Numbered from the stretch's first letter, positions 1 through 9,104 are shown. The stretch: 64,000 bases of DNA from Pseudomonas bharatica CSV86 (GCF_000319305.2 NZ_AMWJ02000002.1:2308001-2372000); one strand, 5' to 3'. The notes: generated by a model not told the origin, from the sequence alone. Program-made: numbers and translations.

Positions 1-384
1 CTCAACAACCGCTTCCAGATCATGGCCCAGTACCGCAAGCTGGTGATCGGCCCGCTGGTCAAGCAGGAGCTGGCCAGGGTGGACGATTCGGTGCGCCATC
101 AGTTCCGCCGCGCCAAGCGCCTGCTGTCGCGGGAAACCAGCCTGCTGGAAGACCGCCATCACCAGCGCATCCAGACCCTGCTCGAACACAGCCATGCGCT
201 CAAGGTGATCTACGAGAAGCGCCTGGCCCTGCAGCAGATCTGGGCCCGCACCAGCGCCAACGGCCACGATATGCTCGCGGCAATGAAGGACTGGGTGCAC
301 GAGGCCGAAGCCAGCGGTATCCACTCGCTACGCGAGTTCGCCGCGCAACTGAAAACCTACTCGCTGCGCCCTGCCCTGGCCTGA
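1..384 (+). CDS. desA: Delta-9 fatty acid desaturase, C-terminal part (5' end outside the window)
   Basis: The frame is open from base 1 and ends with TGA at 382-384, so only the last 127 residues are present. The piece begins LNNRFQIMAQYRKLV, is helical and highly charged, and closes with LKTYSLRPALA. I recognise this as the C-terminal tail of the Pseudomonas DesA-type acyl-lipid desaturase. The catalytic histidine boxes of a membrane di-iron desaturase would lie upstream of the window and cannot be checked. The enzyme introduces double bonds into membrane acyl chains. DesA next to a PAS-GGDEF gene also fits the P. aeruginosa gene order as I remember it. The family name rests on recall of the tail sequence. 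Confidence 0.7.
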   Translation, partial: LNNRFQIMAQYRKLVIGPLVKQELARVDDSVRHQFRRAKRLLSRETSLLEDRHHQRIQTLLEHSHALKVIYEKRLALQQIWARTSANGHDMLAAMKDWVHEAEASGIHSLREFAAQLKTYSLRPALA

Positions 385-525
385 CAGCCCCGTCCATCGC
401 AGCGCCCCTATACGGGGCGCTGCGACCGGAACTTCCCTCCCGAATCAAGTTCTTACCTGATATGTCGCCCGCCTGGCGGGCCGGGCCGTGGCTGCCCCCA
501 GCGCCTTACTAGAAGTACTGCGAAC

Positions 526-1503
526 ATGGTCGAGAACACCCCGCCGTTCAACCCGCCTCCCGAGGCTGCCCAGACATTGCTGGCCCTGATGCATGCACAA
601 GGCGAGGTTGCCCGCCTGAGCGAGCGCGAGCAGCTGTTCAACTCGCTGCTGGACAGCGTTAACGCCGTGCTCTGGGCCTTCGATTGGGAAACCCGCCAGG
701 TGCTGTATGTCAGCCCGGCCTACGAGCGCATCTTCGGACGTTCCGCCAGCCTGTTGCTGGCCGACTACAACCAATGGCGCGACGCGATCTACCCTGACGA
801 CCTCGACCATGCCGAGCGCACCCTGGCCGACGTGCTGGTCAAGGGCGCCGTGGAGGATCGCGAATACCGCATCATCGCCGCCGACGGCCAGGTGCGCTGG
901 CTCAGCGACAAATGCTTCATCAACCAGCAAAGCGAAGGCCAACGGGTGATCGTGGTCGGCATGGCCGAGGACATCACCGAGAAGAAACAGCTCGAAGGCG
1001 AGCTGCAGCGCCTGGCAACCACCGACGTGCTGACCCAGAGCAGCAACCGCCGGCACTTCTTCGAATGCGCCGGGCAAGCCTTCGAGCGCGCACGGGTCGA
1101 AGGGACGCCGTTGTCCTTCCTGTTGCTGGATATCGATGACTTCAAGCAGGTCAACGACACCTACGGGCATCCGGAAGGAGACCAGGTGTTGCAGCGCATC
1201 GCCGACAGCGGCAAGGCCGCGCTCAGGCGCGGAGACCTGTTCGGACGCATCGGTGGCGAGGAGTTCGCAGCGGTGTTCCCGGGATGTCCGCCGGAAATGG
1301 CGATGCAGGTGGCCCAGCGCCTGCAGCGGGAGATCCAGCGCCTGAGCTTCAGCCACGAAGGGCAGACCTACGGGATCACGGTGAGCCAGGGGCTGACCGG
1401 GCTCAATGGCGAGGACAGCGACCTGGATGACCTGTTCGCCCGGGCGGACGCGGCGATGTACCAGGCGAAGCGGCAGGGGAAGAACCAGATCGTCTTGGGC
1501 TGA
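526..1503 (+). CDS. PAS-GGDEF diguanylate cyclase
   Basis: This 325-residue soluble protein has no obvious membrane segment. A PAS sensor (about residues 35-150) contains the typical VLYVSPAYERIFGRS and the PAC-like ending MAEDITEKKQLEGEL. A GGDEF domain follows (about 160-323). The active site reads GGEEF at residues 243-247, with an RxxD inhibitory site (RRGD) five residues before it. It should therefore make cyclic di-GMP and be subject to product inhibition. There is no EAL domain. The ATG has only a weak Shine-Dalgarno sequence. The signal sensed by the PAS domain cannot be told from sequence. A REP pair lies just downstream. Confidence 0.88.
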   Translation: MVENTPPFNPPPEAAQTLLALMHAQGEVARLSEREQLFNSLLDSVNAVLWAFDWETRQVLYVSPAYERIFGRSASLLLADYNQWRDAIYPDDLDHAERTLADVLVKGAVEDREYRIIAADGQVRWLSDKCFINQQSEGQRVIVVGMAEDITEKKQLEGELQRLATTDVLTQSSNRRHFFECAGQAFERARVEGTPLSFLLLDIDDFKQVNDTYGHPEGDQVLQRIADSGKAALRRGDLFGRIGGEEFAAVFPGCPPEMAMQVAQRLQREIQRLSFSHEGQTYGITVSQGLTGLNGEDSDLDDLFARADAAMYQAKRQGKNQIVLG

Positions 1504-1525
1504 TCCTGATTTGATGTTGCTCTTT

Positions 1526-1590
1526 CGGGCCCTATCGCTGGCAAGCCAGCTCCCAGGTTGTGGGAGCTGGCTTGCCAGCGATAGGGCCCG
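1526..1590. repeat. Inverted REP pair
   Basis: Two head-to-head copies of the Pseudomonas REP core (GCTGGCAAGCCAGCTCCCA) form a near-perfect palindrome of about 65 bp between the converging GGDEF and HDOD genes. It would fold into a long hairpin in RNA from either strand and may serve as a terminator or transcript stabiliser. Confidence 0.9.
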
Positions 1591-1608
1591 GAAGATCAAT
1601 AAAGAATC

Positions 1609-2817
1609 CTATTCCTTGCGCAACCGCGCCAGCTCCGCCCGCCCGACCTTGAGCAACCGCGCCGTCTTGCCGGCCGCCAGCTCCTCCAACCCGTCCTCCG
1701 TCGCCAGCCGCGCCATCTGCCCGGCCAGGTTCATTACCAGGTCCTCCCGGGAATACACCCCGCCGCCCAGTTGATAAACCGCCGCGATCAGCTCACGCAG
1801 TTCCAGCGGCAGGCGCCATCGCGTGCGCAGGGCCGAGCCATAAGCGGCACCCGCCTGGTTCAACGCCACCTCGACCTCGTTTTCATCCAGCTCGCCACCG
1901 GCCAGCCGCCATTCCTGAAGGCAGCGCAGCAGCGCCAGGTCACCCAGGCAATGCAGCAACCCGGCGCAATAGCAGCGCTCGTAATCCAGTTCGAGCATTT
2001 GCGCCAGCTTGCGCCCGTATTCCGCGGTGCGTAGCGAAAGCTGCCAGTACTGCTCGGCGTAACGCCCCAGCACCGGGTCGCTGAGCCTGGCGCTGCGCTT
2101 GAGAGTCAGGCCGAGGATCAGGTTCATGCTTTGGGTCGTGCCGAGCTTGTTCAGCGCCTGCAGCAGGGTCTGCACCCCGCCCTCGCGATGCAAGGCTGCG
2201 CTGTTGGCCGCGGCGATCAGCACGGCGGTGATCTGCGGGTCGCTGCGCACTTCCTCTTCCAGCAATCGCAGGTCCAGGCCCTGCGGATTCAACGCGCGCT
2301 TGATCGCCTGCTGCACGTCGGCGAACAGCGGCCCGCCGTCGGCCACCGCGCGGTGCTCCTCGATGAAGCGCGACAGCGTCACCCCGGCGCGCAACGGCGG
2401 CACTTCGCAGGCAATCGGCCCGCTGCCCTTGAGCAGCTGTTCTTCAAGACGCTGGCGCAGCGCATCGAGGTTGAGCGGCTTGGTCAGGTAGGCCGTCGGC
2501 GCCAGCGGCAGTGCCTCGCGCACACTGGTCACGTCGCTGCGGCTGCTGATGATGATGAACGGCAACGCCGGCGTGCGCGGCCGCGAGCGCACCTTGCGCA
2601 GCAGTTCCAGGCCGTCCAGGCCGGGCAGTTCGCGGGCAGCGATAATCAGGTCGGGCTTGCCCGAGAGGCCCTCCAGCGCTTCGTTGCCATTGGCGCAGAC
2701 TTTCACTTCGGCGTCACAACGCACACTGAGCAGCATCTGGGTCAGCATGTCCCGCACCCAGGGGTCTCCCTCGGCGATCATCACCTTGGGCGAGGTGGCG
2801 GGGTCTACAGCAGTCAT
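1609..2817 (-). CDS. Receiver-HDOD domain protein
   Basis: I start this 402-residue protein at ATG 2817, which is preceded by AAGGAGATTCC, rather than at the upstream ATG at 2898. Residues 10-130 are a CheY-like receiver and residues 150-400 an HDOD domain (for example ALNKLGTTQSMNLILG and YCAGLLHCLGDLALL). HDOD proteins act in bacterial signalling, often alongside cyclic di-GMP enzymes. The receiver keeps the Lys (YLTKPL), but the usual phospho-acceptor Asp appears to be Ala (DLIIAARELPG, about residue 61). It is therefore probably a pseudo-receiver working by protein contact. It lies downstream of gabT on the same strand, separated by a terminator. Confidence 0.85.
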   Translation of the reverse strand: MTAVDPATSPKVMIAEGDPWVRDMLTQMLLSVRCDAEVKVCANGNEALEGLSGKPDLIIAARELPGLDGLELLRKVRSRPRTPALPFIIISSRSDVTSVREALPLAPTAYLTKPLNLDALRQRLEEQLLKGSGPIACEVPPLRAGVTLSRFIEEHRAVADGGPLFADVQQAIKRALNPQGLDLRLLEEEVRSDPQITAVLIAAANSAALHREGGVQTLLQALNKLGTTQSMNLILGLTLKRSARLSDPVLGRYAEQYWQLSLRTAEYGRKLAQMLELDYERCYCAGLLHCLGDLALLRCLQEWRLAGGELDENEVEVALNQAGAAYGSALRTRWRLPLELRELIAAVYQLGGGVYSREDLVMNLAGQMARLATEDGLEELAAGKTARLLKVGRAELARLRKE

Positions 2818-2917
2818 TGGAATCTCCTTACGGCCATCACGCGTTCCAGCGTACCTTCCAGGACATCTCCTGTAATCCTTAGAAACCTTAGCGCTCAAAG
2901 TTCATCACGCAGGCGAA

Positions 2918-2946
2918 AAAAAACCCGCCGAAGCGGGTTTTTTCTC
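2918..2946 (-). terminator. Rho-independent terminator after gabT
   Basis: AAAACCCGC, a CGAA loop and GCGGGTTTTTT make a stable hairpin with T runs on both strands. It lies directly after the gabT stop and before the HDOD start, so it most likely ends the gab transcript. Confidence 0.85.
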
Positions 2947-2960
2947 TAGCGCATCACAAA

Positions 2961-4238
2961 TCAGGCAAGTTCGGCGAAGCACTCTTCGATGATCGCCAGG
3001 CCTTTGTCCAGCAGCGCGTCTTCGGCGGTCAGCGGAACCAGGATCCGCAGGACGTTGCCGTAGGTGCCGCAGGACAGCAGGATCAGGCCCTTGTCACGTG
3101 CCTTGGCGACCACTGCGTTGACGGCAGCAGCGTTCGGGGTGTGGGTGCCTTTCTCGAAGACTTCCACCGCGATCATCGAGCCCAGGGCACGCACGTCACC
3201 AATGATCGGGTGCTTGGCCTGGATAGCCTTCAGGCCGGTAACCAGACGCTCGCCAACAGCCTGGCTGCGCTCCAGCAGTTTCTCTTCCTCGAACACTTCG
3301 ATCACGGCCAGGGCCGCGGCGCAAGCGATCGGCGAACCAGCGTAGGTGCCGCCCAGGCCGCCCGGGGCGATGGCGTCCATGTACTCGGCCTTGCCGCACA
3401 CACCAGCCAGCGGGAAGCCGCCAGCGATGGATTTGGCGAAGGTGGTCAGGTCAGGCGCAACGCCCATCTGTTCCATGGCGAAGAAGGTGCCGGTACGGCC
3501 AGCGCCGGTCTGCACTTCGTCGGCGATCAGAAGGATGCCGTGCTGGTCGCACAGGGCGCGCAGGCGCTTCATCAGCTCTTTCGGAGCAGGCAGGAAACCG
3601 CCTTCGCCCTGTACCGGCTCGATGATGATGGCAGCGATGTCACGCGGCTCGGCGTCGTTCTTGAAGATGCGTTCGATGGAGGCGATCGACTCGTCGACGC
3701 TCACACCGTGCAGCTCGTTCGGGAACAGCGCGCGGAAGATGCCGCCTGGCATCAGGCCCATGCCTGCGGAGTAAGGCACGACCTTGCCGGTCAGGCCCAG
3801 GGTCATCATGGTGCGACCGTGGTAGCCGCCGGTGAAGGCGATCACGCCAGCGCGGCCAGTGGCGGCACGGGCGATCTTGACGGCGTTCTCGACGGCTTCG
3901 GAGCCGGTGGTGACCAGCAGGGTCTTCTTGGCGAAGTCGCCTGGCACGCGCGCGTTGATCTTCTCGCACAGCTCGACGTAAGGCTCGTAGGCCAGGACCT
4001 GGAAGCAGGTGTGGCTGACCTTGGTCAGTTGTTCCTGGACTGCCGCGACCACTTTCGGGTGCAGGTGGCCGGTGTTCAGTACTGCGATGCCGCCGGCGAA
4101 GTCGATCAGTTCGCGGCCTTCAACGTCGACCACGGTCGCGTTCTTCGCGGTATCGACGAAGATCGGGTGGATCTGGCCTACGCCACGGGGAACGGCGTTG
4201 ACGCGACGCTGCATCAGGGATTCGTTGGTCTTGCTCAT
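2961..4238 (-). CDS. gabT: 4-aminobutyrate aminotransferase
   Basis: This 425-residue class-III PLP aminotransferase moves the amino group of GABA (or 5-aminovalerate) to 2-oxoglutarate, giving succinate semialdehyde. Clear motifs are VTTGSEAVENAVKIARAATGR (cofactor phosphate site), the EGGFLPAP substrate loop, LIADEVQTGAGRTG with the PLP-contacting Asp, and TFAKSIAGGFP with the Schiff-base Lys. I use ATG 4238 (MSKTNES), preceded by GAGGA, not the ATG at 4274. gabD lies 177 bp upstream on the same strand, so the pair converts GABA to succinate. In P. putida the same enzymes also serve lysine breakdown through 5-aminovalerate. Confidence 0.96.
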   Translation of the reverse strand: MSKTNESLMQRRVNAVPRGVGQIHPIFVDTAKNATVVDVEGRELIDFAGGIAVLNTGHLHPKVVAAVQEQLTKVSHTCFQVLAYEPYVELCEKINARVPGDFAKKTLLVTTGSEAVENAVKIARAATGRAGVIAFTGGYHGRTMMTLGLTGKVVPYSAGMGLMPGGIFRALFPNELHGVSVDESIASIERIFKNDAEPRDIAAIIIEPVQGEGGFLPAPKELMKRLRALCDQHGILLIADEVQTGAGRTGTFFAMEQMGVAPDLTTFAKSIAGGFPLAGVCGKAEYMDAIAPGGLGGTYAGSPIACAAALAVIEVFEEEKLLERSQAVGERLVTGLKAIQAKHPIIGDVRALGSMIAVEVFEKGTHTPNAAAVNAVVAKARDKGLILLSCGTYGNVLRILVPLTAEDALLDKGLAIIEECFAELA

Positions 4239-4415
4239 AGAGTCCTCAATTCGCCGATTGGACGGCGAGTTCAAGAGGGTGGCCGGGAGTCATTGCAGGC
4301 AGCATGCGTTGATCGACTGCTGCAATGGCCCGGCCGCCGGGTGTTCCTGTGTAAAAAAGGCCAGCGAGACGTCGCTCTCGCGCCCCGCTGGCAGAGGTAA
4401 AGCCTTAACCGCGAC

Positions 4416-5858
4416 TCAGATGCTGAGGCACAGGTATTTGATTTCCAGGTAGTCCTCGATGCCGTACTTGGAGCCTTCACGGCCCAGGCCCGACGCCTTG
4501 ATACCACCGAACGGCGCGACCTCGTTGGAGATCAGGCCGGTGTTGATGCCGACCATGCCGTATTCCAGCGCTTCGGCGACACGGAACACGCGGCTCATGT
4601 CACGGGCGTAGAAGTACGATGCCAGGCCGAATTCGGTGTCGTTGGACATGGCGATGACTTCGGCCTCGTCCTTGAAGCGGAACAGCGGCGCCAGCGGGCC
4701 GAAGGTTTCTTCCTTGGCGACGGCAGCGGTCTTCGGTACATCGACCAGGATGGTCGGCTCGAAGAAGTTGCCTTCGATCAGCTTGCCACCGGACAGCACC
4801 TTGGCGCCCTTGGAGACGGCGTCGTCGATGTGCTCCTGGACCTTGGCCACGGCCTTGCCGTCGATCAGCGGGCCGGTGGTGGTGCCTTCTTCCAGACCGT
4901 TGCCGATCTTCAGCTTGGCGACCGCGGCTTTGAGCTTCTCGGCGAAGGCGTCGTAGACACCGTCCTGCACGTAGATGCGGTTGGCGCAGACGCAGGTCTG
5001 GCCGTTGTTGCGGTACTTGGAGATGATCGCGCCTTCGACGGCCTTATCCAGGTCGGCGTCGTCGAACACGATGAACGGTGCGTTACCGCCCAGTTCCAGG
5101 GAAACCTTCTTGATGTCCTTGGCGCATTCTTCCATCAGCTGGCGGCCGATTTCGGTCGAACCGGTGAAGGACAGCTTGCGCACCAGCGGGTTGCCGGTCA
5201 GTTCGGAGCCGACTTCGCCAGCGCTGCCGGTGATCACGCTCAGCACGCCAGCCGGGATGCCGGCACGGGTAGCCAGCTCGACCAGGGCCAGGGCGGAGTA
5301 AGGGGTCTGCGAAGCGGGCTTGAGCACCATGGTGCAGCCAGCGGCCAGGGCCGGGCCGGCTTTACGGGTGATCATCGCCGCCGGGAAGTTCCACGGGGTG
5401 ATGGCGGCGGTGACGCCGATCGGCTGCTTGATGACAATCAGGCGCTTGTCCGGCTGGTGGCCAGGAATGACGTCACCGTAGACGCGCTTGGCTTCTTCGG
5501 CGAACCACTCGATGAAGGAGGCCGCGTAGGCGATCTCGCCCTTGGCTTCGGCCAGCGGCTTGCCCTGCTCGGTGGTCATCAGGCGAGCCAGGTCGTCCTG
5601 GTTCTCGATCATCAGCTCGAACCAGCGGCGCAGCTTGCTGGCGCGCTCCTTGGCGGTCAGTGCACGCCAGGCCGGCAGCGCCTTGTCGGCGGCTTCAATG
5701 GCACGGCGGGTTTCGGCAGCGCCCATTTTCGGCACGGTACCGATGACTTCACCAGTGGCCGGGTTGGTCACCTTGATGGTCTGGCCGCTGTCCGCATCCA
5801 GCCACTCACCGTTGATGAAGGCTTGCTGACGGAACAACTGAGCGTCTTTGAGCTGCAT
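4416..5858 (-). CDS. gabD: Succinate-semialdehyde dehydrogenase (NADP+)
   Basis: This 480-residue aldehyde dehydrogenase oxidises succinate semialdehyde (and glutarate semialdehyde) to the acid. The sequence shows ITPWNFPAAMITRKAGPALAAG, the catalytic Glu in VSLELGGNAPFIVF and the nucleophilic Cys in NNGQTCVCANR. The start is ATG 5858 (MQLKDAQLF) behind AAGGGAAG; the open frame runs up to 6020 but without a good start signal. Its length matches the usual 480-482 residues of GabD. It is the first gene of the gabD-gabT unit. The spacer before gabT may carry a secondary promoter or attenuating structure, but I see no clear one. Confidence 0.96.
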   Translation of the reverse strand: MQLKDAQLFRQQAFINGEWLDADSGQTIKVTNPATGEVIGTVPKMGAAETRRAIEAADKALPAWRALTAKERASKLRRWFELMIENQDDLARLMTTEQGKPLAEAKGEIAYAASFIEWFAEEAKRVYGDVIPGHQPDKRLIVIKQPIGVTAAITPWNFPAAMITRKAGPALAAGCTMVLKPASQTPYSALALVELATRAGIPAGVLSVITGSAGEVGSELTGNPLVRKLSFTGSTEIGRQLMEECAKDIKKVSLELGGNAPFIVFDDADLDKAVEGAIISKYRNNGQTCVCANRIYVQDGVYDAFAEKLKAAVAKLKIGNGLEEGTTTGPLIDGKAVAKVQEHIDDAVSKGAKVLSGGKLIEGNFFEPTILVDVPKTAAVAKEETFGPLAPLFRFKDEAEVIAMSNDTEFGLASYFYARDMSRVFRVAEALEYGMVGINTGLISNEVAPFGGIKASGLGREGSKYGIEDYLEIKYLCLSI

Positions 5859-6106
5859 GTCGACTTCCCTTGAACACCGTGCACGGACGGCGCGAATTAT
5901 TGGTAGTTGAGTAAGCACCCTGCGGGGCGCTTGCCTGTAGGAATGAGGCACCGGATCCGGGCCAATGTTCCACTCGCAGGCGTCGAGCGTTTGAAATCTC
6001 GAACGAGATCCTAGGAGCAACCCGATAAAAGGACAAGAGGGCGTTCGAAAAAAAGAACGATTGACGGAATGGGTGGTAGGGGCAGGCGACCGGCGGTGCC
6101 CTCACT
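5859..6106. other. Upstream region of gabD, no gene
   Basis: This is about 250 bp between gabD and a REP pair. It should contain the gabD promoter (minus strand). I see no ORF with a ribosome site and no convincing operator by eye. Confidence 0.5.
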
Positions 6107-6180
6107 GGCCCTATCGCTGGCAAGCCAGCTCCCACAGGGATCGTCCAACCTGTGGGAGCTGGCTTGCCAGCGATGAGGCC
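6107..6180. repeat. Inverted REP pair
   Basis: Head-to-head REP copies (GGCCCTATCGCTGG ... CCAGCGATGAGGCC) lie between the DUF971 gene and the gabD upstream region, at the 3' end of the AprAB/ABC/HEAT cluster. Confidence 0.9.
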
Positions 6181-6181
6181 A

Positions 6182-6463
6182 TCAGCAACCCCCAAGCTCC
6201 TTCAGGTAGGCCCAGGGATAGATCCCCCGCTCATGCCCATCACTGAACACCAGCTGGATACCATAGCCCTGCCCTTCCACCCGCTCCACCCGCACAGTGT
6301 CGCTGACCAGGTCGATCCGCCCGCCCAGCCGCCCCGCTCGACATTGCGAACAGGGGCATGCGCCCCGCAGCCGCGCATGGCTGATCACCTGCTCGCCATC
6401 GCTCCATTGCAGGACCAGCTCGCCCGCCTCGCGCCGGTTGCGCACCGCGCTCGGGGCGATCAT
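6182..6463 (-). CDS. DUF971 family protein
   Basis: This 93-residue protein matches the DUF971 pattern: a basic start, a central Cys-rich stretch (HARLRGACPCSQCRAG), VERVEGQGYGIQLVFSDGHERGIYPWAYL and a short tail. DUF971 is related to the N-terminal domain of gamma-butyrobetaine hydroxylase and is often found near iron-sulfur or flavin redox genes, but its role is not established. Its ATG overlaps the stop of the HEAT-repeat gene (TGATG), so the two are translationally coupled. It is the last gene of a minus-strand series that includes an ABC importer. The CPCSQC cysteines could bind metal; this is inference. Confidence 0.82.
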   Translation of the reverse strand: MIAPSAVRNRREAGELVLQWSDGEQVISHARLRGACPCSQCRAGRLGGRIDLVSDTVRVERVEGQGYGIQLVFSDGHERGIYPWAYLKELGGC

Positions 6464-7428
6464 CAGGCGGCGCCTTGCAACTGGACCAGGGCGATGCGCA
6501 CCGCCTTGCGCACTTCCGGATCACTGTCGGCCTCGGCCTCACGCAGGGCCGGCAAGGCCGCCGCATCGCCCAGTTCGCCAAGCGCCAGCGCCGCTTCCTT
6601 GCGCAGGTTGGCGATGCCATGCCCGAGCAATTCGGCCAGTCCACCCAGCGCCGGACGATGACGCAAACGCCCCAGCGCACGCGCCGCGCGCAGGCGAACC
6701 TGCCAATAGCCGTCCTGCAAGGCGTCGATCAATGCCGCACCGGCCTCTGCCTGCCCTACCTTGCCCAGCGTGGTCGCCGCCTCTTCGCGCACTTGCCAGG
6801 CGTCGTCCGTCAAGGCGGCGATAAGCGCTGCAAGCACCGCAGCATCGCGGCCAAGCCCGAGAGCGCCGATGGCCGCACGCCGCACCTCGGTATCCGGCTC
6901 CTCGGCGGCCAATCGTGCCAGCGCCGGCAAGGCCGGCTGATGCTTGAGCCACCCCAGGATGCCCACCGCTTCGCGACGCACCGCCGCCTCCGGATCCGCC
7001 AGCGCCAGCAAGGCCGGGCCGGCCGCCTCTTCAAGACGCAGTTCGCGCAAGGCGCGCAAGGCACTGGCCCGAACGAAGGCATCGGCATGCGTGGCCCAGG
7101 GCAGGATCAGTTGCCCTGCTTCCAGGCTTTTCAATTCGCTAAGGCTTTGTGCCGCCGCCAGGCGCACCGGCTCGGCAGTGTCTGCCAGCGCGGCGCAGAG
7201 CGCCTGCACCACTTCAGGCTCCTCCCATGCCTCCAAAAGCCTTGCGGCCTCGGCACGCACCTCGGGCGCAGGGTCGACCAGCAGCGCATCGGTCAGCCAG
7301 GGCAGGCCGTCGGGTTCTTCCAGGTCAGCCAGATCGATCAGGGCGATGCGGCGCACGGCGGCGTCCGCGTCGTTGATTCGCGGCAGCAATTCACGGATTT
7401 CGGGGTTGTCGCTGGTTCTTTCGCTCAT
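6463..7428 (-). CDS. HEAT-repeat protein
   Basis: This 321-residue protein is built almost entirely of about 31-residue alpha-helical HEAT/PBS-lyase-like repeats, for example DPEAAVRREAVGILGWLKHQPALPAL and DDAWQVREEAATTLGKVGQAEAG, roughly nine or ten copies. Such solenoids are scaffolds; related repeats also occur in phycobilin lyases and in proteins tied to redox complexes. It has no signal peptide, so it should be cytoplasmic. The ATG overlaps the stop codon of the ABC ATPase gene (ATGA). The tight coupling to a transporter and an AprAB-like pair suggests a role in assembling or holding that redox complex; this is a guess from context. Confidence 0.85.
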   Translation of the reverse strand: MSERTSDNPEIRELLPRINDADAAVRRIALIDLADLEEPDGLPWLTDALLVDPAPEVRAEAARLLEAWEEPEVVQALCAALADTAEPVRLAAAQSLSELKSLEAGQLILPWATHADAFVRASALRALRELRLEEAAGPALLALADPEAAVRREAVGILGWLKHQPALPALARLAAEEPDTEVRRAAIGALGLGRDAAVLAALIAALTDDAWQVREEAATTLGKVGQAEAGAALIDALQDGYWQVRLRAARALGRLRHRPALGGLAELLGHGIANLRKEAALALGELGDAAALPALREAEADSDPEVRKAVRIALVQLQGAA

Positions 7429-8282
7429 AGGGCAATCCGTAACGGTGGGTGATCGCTGTCCGGCAGGCCCAGCGGGGTCAGGCGCGGCAACTCGCGGCCC
7501 TCCTCGTGGCGCAGCAGGGCCAGGCAGTGACGCTTGAGATGGGTGAATTCCGGGCTGGTCAGCAGGCTGGCGCGGCGCGGGCGGGAGAAGGTCAGGCGCA
7601 GGTCTTCGATAAAGCGCCCGGGGCGCGGGCTCATCACCAGGATGCGATCGGCGAGGAACAGCGCCTCGTCGATGTCATGGGTGACGAAGACCACGGTGGT
7701 GCGGATGCGCGTCCAGATATCCAGCAGCAGTTCCTGCATGCGTGAACGGGTCTGGGCATCGAGGGCTCCGAAGGGCTCGTCCATCAACAACAGGCGCGGG
7801 CGGTTGATCAGCACCCGGGCGATCTCGGCGCGCTGCTGCATGCCGCCGGACAACTGGCTCGGCCAGCGCTCGGCGAAATCGGCAAGGCCGACCAGCTGCA
7901 ACATCTCCAGTGCTCGACGTTGCCGCTCGGCCTTGCCCTGGCCCTGCATCTTCAGGCCGAAGGCGACGTTGTCCAGCACACTGCGCCACGGCAGCAGGGT
8001 GTGGTGCTGAAAGACCATGCCACGCTGCGGAGACGGCCCGGCGACGGACAGACCGTCCACCTCCAGCCGGCCAGCACTGGGCACCAGGTGCCCGGCCAGC
8101 GCACCGAGCAAGGTGGACTTACCGCACCCCGATGGCCCGAGAATGCACACGAACTCTCCCGGCTCGATGGTGAAATCCAGCGCCTGTACCGCCTCGAAGG
8201 CCTGGTTGCCTTGCCCGAGGCGGATGGATACGCCGCGGGCATCGATCCGCCCCGGCTCCGGGGCTTGTTGATAACTGCTCAT
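7425..8282 (-). CDS. ABC transporter ATPase (nitrate/sulfonate/taurine type)
   Basis: This 285-residue ATPase has Walker A GPSGCGKST, Q-loop FQHHTLLPW, signature LSGGMQQRAEIAR, Walker B LLLMDEPFGALD and switch FVTHDIDEALFLADR. These features are typical of SsuB/TauB/NrtD-like importers. ATG 8282 overlaps the permease stop (ATGA). The longer frame that continues upstream to 9101 is only out-of-frame reading through the permease gene and was rejected. It powers uptake by the permease and binding protein encoded just upstream. The substrate is unknown; the family covers sulfonates, taurine, nitrate and related anions. Confidence 0.93.
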   Translation of the reverse strand: MSSYQQAPEPGRIDARGVSIRLGQGNQAFEAVQALDFTIEPGEFVCILGPSGCGKSTLLGALAGHLVPSAGRLEVDGLSVAGPSPQRGMVFQHHTLLPWRSVLDNVAFGLKMQGQGKAERQRRALEMLQLVGLADFAERWPSQLSGGMQQRAEIARVLINRPRLLLMDEPFGALDAQTRSRMQELLLDIWTRIRTTVVFVTHDIDEALFLADRILVMSPRPGRFIEDLRLTFSRPRRASLLTSPEFTHLKRHCLALLRHEEGRELPRLTPLGLPDSDHPPLRIAL

Positions 8283-9064
8283 CACGAGGCCCTCCGCACG
8301 CGATACCAGGGCGTCGCCAGCGCGCCGAGGCGCTTGACCAGGGCGCTGCTGCCCATGCCCAGCACACCGATCAGGAGCATGCCGACGATGATGTCCGGGT
8401 AGTTCTGCAAGGTGTAGGACTCCCAGGTGTAGTAACCAATGCCGAACTGCCCGGAGATCATCTCGGCGGTGACCAGGCAGAACCACGAGGTGCCCATGCC
8501 GATGGCAAGGCCGGTGAAGATGCTCGGCAGTGCGCCGGGCAGCACCACTTCCCGCAGGATCGCGAAGCGCCCCGCGCCGAGGCTGCGGGCCGAGGCCAGC
8601 AGGCGCGGGTCCACCGCCTCGACGCCGTGCACGGTATTGAGCAGCACCGGGAACAGCGCGCCGGTGAAGGTGATGAACACCATGGACAGCTCGGACGACG
8701 GGAACATCAGGATCGCCAGCGGAATCCAGGCTACAGCCGGAATCGGGCGCAGCACTTCCAGAGGCGGCAGCAGGGTGTCCTCGGCCCATTTCGAGCGGCC
8801 GATCAGCAAACCGAGGCCGACACCCAGCACCGCCGCCAGCAGATAGCCGGCGAACACCCGCGACAGGCTGCTGAAGAGGTGCGCGACCAGGGTGCTGGAG
8901 GTGAACAGTTGCCAGGCCGCATCGAGCACCGACCTGGGCGTGGGCACGTAGGTGAAGGTGAACAGGCCGAAATCCAGCTTGCTGCTCGCCGCGACATGCC
9001 AGAACAGCAGGCAGGCCAGCAGCGACAGCACGCGAACCGGCCAGCGCTTGAAGGTACTCGTCAT
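8282..9064 (-). CDS. ABC transporter permease (nitrate/sulfonate/taurine type)
   Basis: This 260-residue inner-membrane protein has about six hydrophobic segments. The ATPase-coupling loop of the BPD-permease family is visible as SARSLGAGRFAILREVVLPGALPSIFTGL. It belongs to the SsuC/TauC group. The gene begins 40 bp after the binding-protein gene and overlaps the ATPase start by four bases. It forms the membrane channel for the importer that accompanies the AprAB-like flavoprotein and ferredoxin. Confidence 0.93.
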   Translation of the reverse strand: MTSTFKRWPVRVLSLLACLLFWHVAASSKLDFGLFTFTYVPTPRSVLDAAWQLFTSSTLVAHLFSSLSRVFAGYLLAAVLGVGLGLLIGRSKWAEDTLLPPLEVLRPIPAVAWIPLAILMFPSSELSMVFITFTGALFPVLLNTVHGVEAVDPRLLASARSLGAGRFAILREVVLPGALPSIFTGLAIGMGTSWFCLVTAEMISGQFGIGYYTWESYTLQNYPDIIVGMLLIGVLGMGSSALVKRLGALATPWYRVRRAS

Positions 9065-9104
9065 GCGGGGTCTCCAGGGTCAGGCCCCTTGTGGGGCCCA
9101 CCGA

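Noticed and set aside
7425..9101. A 558-residue frame fusing an ABC ATPase to an N-terminal region
   Set aside because: The N-terminal part is antiphase reading of the permease gene. The ATPase begins at ATG 8282, overlapping the permease stop.
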